A stretch of 46,069 nucleotides of DNA from Actinomycetota bacterium (GTDB lineage Bacteria > Actinomycetota > Geothermincolia > Geothermincolales > RBG-13-55-18): NCBI GenBank assembly GCA_003598015.1, contig QZKE01000064.1:1-46069 (forward strand), written 5' to 3'. The position numbers and the translations under genes were made by a program. Below, one piece after another: positions 43,247 to 46,069 of this stretch. Under the pieces are notes generated by a model. That model worked only from the letters and a program-made list of their open reading frames with translations. It had not been told where the DNA came from and did no database searches. Numbering within the stretch: the first letter of the stretch is position 1; every line of letters begins with the position of its first letter.

Positions 43247-44260
43247 ATGATCGTCGTCATGTCGCAGGGCGCCAGCCGGGAACAGATAGATGCGGTGCTG
43301 CGCAAGATAGAGGAGTTCGGACTTCAGACCCACCCCATATACGGCGTACAGAAGACGGTTATCGGCGTCATCGGAGACGACAAGACCAAGGTCGTAGAGA
43401 CCATGGCCGGATATCCCGGCGTAGAGCAGATCATCCCCATCCTCAAGCCCTACAAATTCGCATCGCGTGAAACCCACCCACAGGACACGGTCATCGATAT
43501 CAGTGGGGTGAAAATAGGAGGGGATAAGCTGGCGGTGATGGCCGGCCCGTGCGCCGTCGAGAGCCGCGATCAGATAATCAACTCGGCCAGGCTGGTTAAA
43601 CTGGCCGGCGGTTCCATCCTACGGGGTGGGGCATATAAACCGCGTACATCGCCCTACAGTTTCCAGGGTCTTGGCGAGGAGGGTCTCGCGCTACTTGCGG
43701 AGGCGCGCGAGGAGACCGGTCTCCCGGTGGTGACCGAGATCACCGACGCCCGCAAGATGGACCTCTTCTGCGCATATGCAGACGTCATCCAGGTAGGAGC
43801 GCGCAACATGCAGAATTTCGTTCTCCTCACCGAGATCGGGCGCAGCGGTCACCCGGTGCTCCTTAAACGGGGGCCGAGCGCAAAGATCGAGGATCTCCTG
43901 CTGGCGGCGGAATACATCATCAAGGAGGGAAACCGTAACATCATCCTCTGCGAACGTGGTATAAGCACCTTCGAGACCCATACGCGCAATACACTCGACC
44001 TCTCGGCGGTGGCGGCCCTGAAAAAACTCTCCCATCTGCCCGTCGTCGTCGACCCCAGCCATGCCGTAGGAATCTCCAGCCTTATCCCCGCCATGTCCCT
44101 GGCAGCGGTGGCCGCCGGCGCAGACGGCCTGATCATAGAGATACACCCCAATCCCAATACCGCCCTCTGTGATGGTCCTCAATCCCTGGATTTCGAGACT
44201 TTCACAAGCCTCATGACCAGGATACGTAAGGTAGCCCAAGCCATCGGCAGGGAGGCATGA
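43247..44260 (+). CDS. aroF: 3-deoxy-7-phosphoheptulonate synthase (DAHP synthase, type I-beta)
   Basis: 337 aa. First step of aromatic amino acid synthesis: PEP plus erythrose 4-phosphate. An N-terminal ferredoxin-like regulatory domain of about 70 residues precedes the TIM barrel, as in Thermotoga-type enzymes, where it mediates tyrosine inhibition. Catalytic signatures GPCAVESRDQ, GGAYKPRTSPYSFQG, the KRG loop (LLKRGPSA) and DPSHAVG are present. ATG 43247 has GAGGTGGG upstream. It is not next to other aro genes here. Confidence 0.96.
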   Translation: MIVVMSQGASREQIDAVLRKIEEFGLQTHPIYGVQKTVIGVIGDDKTKVVETMAGYPGVEQIIPILKPYKFASRETHPQDTVIDISGVKIGGDKLAVMAGPCAVESRDQIINSARLVKLAGGSILRGGAYKPRTSPYSFQGLGEEGLALLAEAREETGLPVVTEITDARKMDLFCAYADVIQVGARNMQNFVLLTEIGRSGHPVLLKRGPSAKIEDLLLAAEYIIKEGNRNIILCERGISTFETHTRNTLDLSAVAALKKLSHLPVVVDPSHAVGISSLIPAMSLAAVAAGADGLIIEIHPNPNTALCDGPQSLDFETFTSLMTRIRKVAQAIGREA

Positions 44261-44346
44261 CGGCAAGGGGCACGGCGAGAAGTGGCGGGCTCGAGCAGCC
44301 AAGAACCATACCGACAACACCCATCATTTCAGCCCTGAGGGTGGTT

Positions 44347-45024
44347 TCACACCGCATAAAAAGACAGGTCCGGGATATTCATGATGGCCTTGACGAAATC
44401 GGCCTGTAGCTCCTCCTTGACGGGGTGCCTGATCATGAACATGTTTACCTCTACACGCTGATCCTTCTCGTCAGTGCGCAGGGGGTTGGGAATGGTCATG
44501 TATTCGTTGAGCCGGGTGAGATCCTCATAGAGTTCGTTCACAAGGTTGCGGTCCTGGTCGCGATAGATTCCCACCAGCGACATCTGGGTTGCATACTCGA
44601 AGAACACTACCCTGGAAATCCCGATGACTTTCTTGCTGTAGGTGAAGCAGTAGACGTCAAGGGGCGAGATGGATTCTACGACCCTCATCCTGTCGGGATC
44701 GACCGCCCGGAAGCCGGCCACCCTTTTTTCGAAGGCCCCCATCAGCACTGCCGCGTCCGTCCCATCACCGGCCAGGCAGGTCAGGCCCTTGAAGACCACG
44801 CCGCCCGCTATGATTACCCTGGATTGAGCGGGTCTGGAGGCCAGGATACCTTCCTTCAGCAGATCCTCTTCGCAATCCTCCTCGATGCCCTTCAGGAAGC
44901 CGTCCATGTCCACTCCGAAGCTGTAGAAGTTGATCCTCTGCCATCCCTCCAGCTCATGGCGGGCAAGTATCCCCAGTCCGGGTGCGTTTTTATAGTAGTA
45001 AAGGAACGCTCTCTGCTTGACCAA
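44347..45024 (-). CDS. Unrecognised protein (225 aa)
   Basis: 225 aa, soluble, mixed alpha/beta. I do not recognise the family. It has a block SRVIIAGGVVFKGLTCLAGDG, a YCFTYSKKVIGISRVVFFEY hydrophobic strand pair, and a charged C-terminus. The start is TTG 45024, nine bases after GGAG. It is transcribed alone, divergent from the acyltransferase gene. Confidence 0.75.
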   Translation of the reverse strand: MVKQRAFLYYYKNAPGLGILARHELEGWQRINFYSFGVDMDGFLKGIEEDCEEDLLKEGILASRPAQSRVIIAGGVVFKGLTCLAGDGTDAAVLMGAFEKRVAGFRAVDPDRMRVVESISPLDVYCFTYSKKVIGISRVVFFEYATQMSLVGIYRDQDRNLVNELYEDLTRLNEYMTIPNPLRTDEKDQRVEVNMFMIRHPVKEELQADFVKAIMNIPDLSFYAV

Positions 45025-45319
45025 ATCCGTTATCTCCTTTCGGCAGCCGCCGTGGCCCCTGGCTCCCTGCGCTTACGCCTCCCTGACAGGGATCGCGTAC
45101 CTCGCAGCTCGGTTAATATTTCTGTGGTCCAACCCGAGATACCTTGATATTATCATTAAAGTCTCGTCTTTATATGTTGATAGTGGGCCCACCATACGGG
45201 ATCTCGTTCCATTACATCAGCAGCAAGGTTGCCGCCGGGAGGGCCGCAAGCAGATCAGGCTTGATGTTCAAGGGACGATTCCCGGACGGATCCCAGCGAT
45301 GAATCAGGAGGTGAGAAGG
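45025..45319. other. Divergent spacer before the acyltransferase gene
   Basis: No gene is supported, although a frame runs through from 45017 in phase with the acyltransferase. A 13-bp palindrome TCCCTGACAGGGA (45080-45092) could be an operator. TTATCA (45150-45155), 17 bp and TATGTT (45173-45178) form a weak promoter for the plus-strand gene. Confidence 0.35.
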
Positions 45320-45934
45320 ATGGTGCGCTTCTGGATCGGTTGGCCCATCTTCCGGGTGATTGCCACCGTCTATCACTTTCGTGCCAGCGGCTATGATAAT
45401 GTCCCGCGCAAAGAGCCCTTGCTGGTGGTGGCCAACCACAACAGCCGCAAGGATCCCGTGGCTATAAACCTGGCCATGAAACGCCCCGTACGCTATATGG
45501 CCAAGAAAGAGGCCTTCGATCCGCGTAACAGCCTCCTGGAGTCTCTCATGGTACGCATCTTCTTCGCCTATCCCGTGGACCGGGAGCGGCCCGGACCAGA
45601 TGCCATCCGCCGTACCATCGGCTTTTTGGACAGAGGAGACTGCGTGGGCATATTCCCTGAAGGCACGCGTTTCGAGGACGCGAAACTCCATCCTTTTACC
45701 CACGGCGCAGCTTATTTTGCTTGGAAAACAGGGGTTCGGGTTCTCCCCGTCGGGGTGACCGAGATCAAAGGCGAGGACTATCACATCAACATTGGCAAAC
45801 CCTTCAAAGTCCCACAACTCGAGGGCAGACCGCACAAGGTGTTGCCCCAGATAACCACCCTCATCCGCGAGCGCATAAGGGAGATGCTCCCTGAGGACTG
45901 GGAAGACCTCGCTGAAGAGCCCGGTGAGGCCTGA
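45320..45934 (+). CDS. 1-acyl-sn-glycerol-3-phosphate acyltransferase (PlsC-like)
   Basis: About 204 aa. The catalytic NHxxxxD motif is NHNSRKD and the glycerophosphate-binding motif is FPEGTR. The family makes phosphatidic acid at the inner membrane face. ATG 45320 is chosen because AGGAGGTGA ends five bases upstream. An in-frame extension back to 45017 would add about 100 residues with no family resemblance. Confidence 0.9.
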   Translation: MVRFWIGWPIFRVIATVYHFRASGYDNVPRKEPLLVVANHNSRKDPVAINLAMKRPVRYMAKKEAFDPRNSLLESLMVRIFFAYPVDRERPGPDAIRRTIGFLDRGDCVGIFPEGTRFEDAKLHPFTHGAAYFAWKTGVRVLPVGVTEIKGEDYHINIGKPFKVPQLEGRPHKVLPQITTLIRERIREMLPEDWEDLAEEPGEA

Positions 45935-46069
45935 AGCCTGATAATAGCGTACCCCGCCCGGGAACCGGGGGTCGGTCACGTGCAAGGCAGCTAAAGGAAG
46001 AAACGAACCGGGTGTTGCAAACCGAGAGAAAGCAAGGCCGCGCCCGGGCATAGCCTGTATAGAAAACCC
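45935..46069. other. Non-coding right edge
   Basis: No gene is seen. An imperfect GC-rich hairpin around 45951-45972 (CCCGG/CCGGG) lies just after the acyltransferase stop and may act as a terminator, without a T-tract. Confidence 0.3.

Noticed and set aside
45017..45319. About 100-residue N-terminal extension of the acyltransferase
   Set aside because: It has no family resemblance, while the strong AGGAGGTGA sits right before ATG 45320.

Overview
The window is bacterial chromosomal DNA, GC-rich and densely coded, with many GTG and TTG starts preceded by good Shine-Dalgarno (SD) sequences. Several traits suggest an uncultured deep-branching Actinobacteriota-type organism, perhaps a Geothermincolia-like lineage: the thrS-HIT pair, the order rimP-nusA-infB-DUF503-rbfA-nrnA-truB-ribF-rpsO-pnp-M16-dapB, and pgsA-cinA-thpR beside ftsK and rimO. 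AcuA/AcuB-like genes are better known from Bacillota, so the taxon is an inference only. No phage, CRISPR array or transposase gene is seen.

Region 1 (1-4050): a membrane histidine kinase (-) and a zinc-ribbon membrane protein (+) diverge from a spacer carrying an 83-bp terminal-inverted-repeat element with a perfect 8-bp target duplication. The zinc-ribbon gene is split by an in-frame TGA. Region 2 (4071-25035, all minus strand) is a housekeeping block. Its first-transcribed part is rimP-nusA-infB-DUF503-rbfA-nrnA-truB-ribF (ribosome maturation, transcription and translation factors). Next come rpsO-pnp, an M16 protease, dapB, an SDR and ftsK. A small independently transcribed gene with its own promoter and terminator follows, and then rimO-pgsA-cinA-thpR-rpe, joined by overlaps. 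The rimP operon has a promoter and then an intrinsic-terminator-like hairpin before the first gene, suggesting attenuation. Region 3 (25327-30870) holds a divergent EF-G-like GTPase, then thrS-HIT, a double zinc-ribbon protein, a small apparently frameshifted gene and tRNA-Val.

Region 4 (30967-46069) is more accessory. It has an M48 membrane protease, tRNA-Cys and tRNA-Gly, a KaiC-like ATPase with a small partner, and a small Cys-rich protein behind an AT-rich promoter containing a perfect 10+10 bp palindrome. Two tandem CDF transporters follow, each apparently fused to a NifX/FeMo-cofactor-type domain; the first lacks the TM2 metal-binding aspartates. Then come an acyl-CoA synthetase (ADP-forming) alpha-like protein, a tiny zinc-ribbon protein, an orphan receiver, a radical SAM protein, an AcuA-type acetyltransferase, a second terminal-repeat element, an unrecognised protein, an AcuB-type CBS protein, a PAP2-like membrane protein, DAHP synthase, an unrecognised protein and a PlsC-type acyltransferase.

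The most interesting signals are the tandem CDF-NifX pair (possible obligate heterodimer), the acuA/unknown/acuB neighbourhood near a CoA ligase, the two non-autonomous ISL3-like elements, the attenuator-like leader of rimP-nusA-infB and the palindromic operator at 33877-33910.
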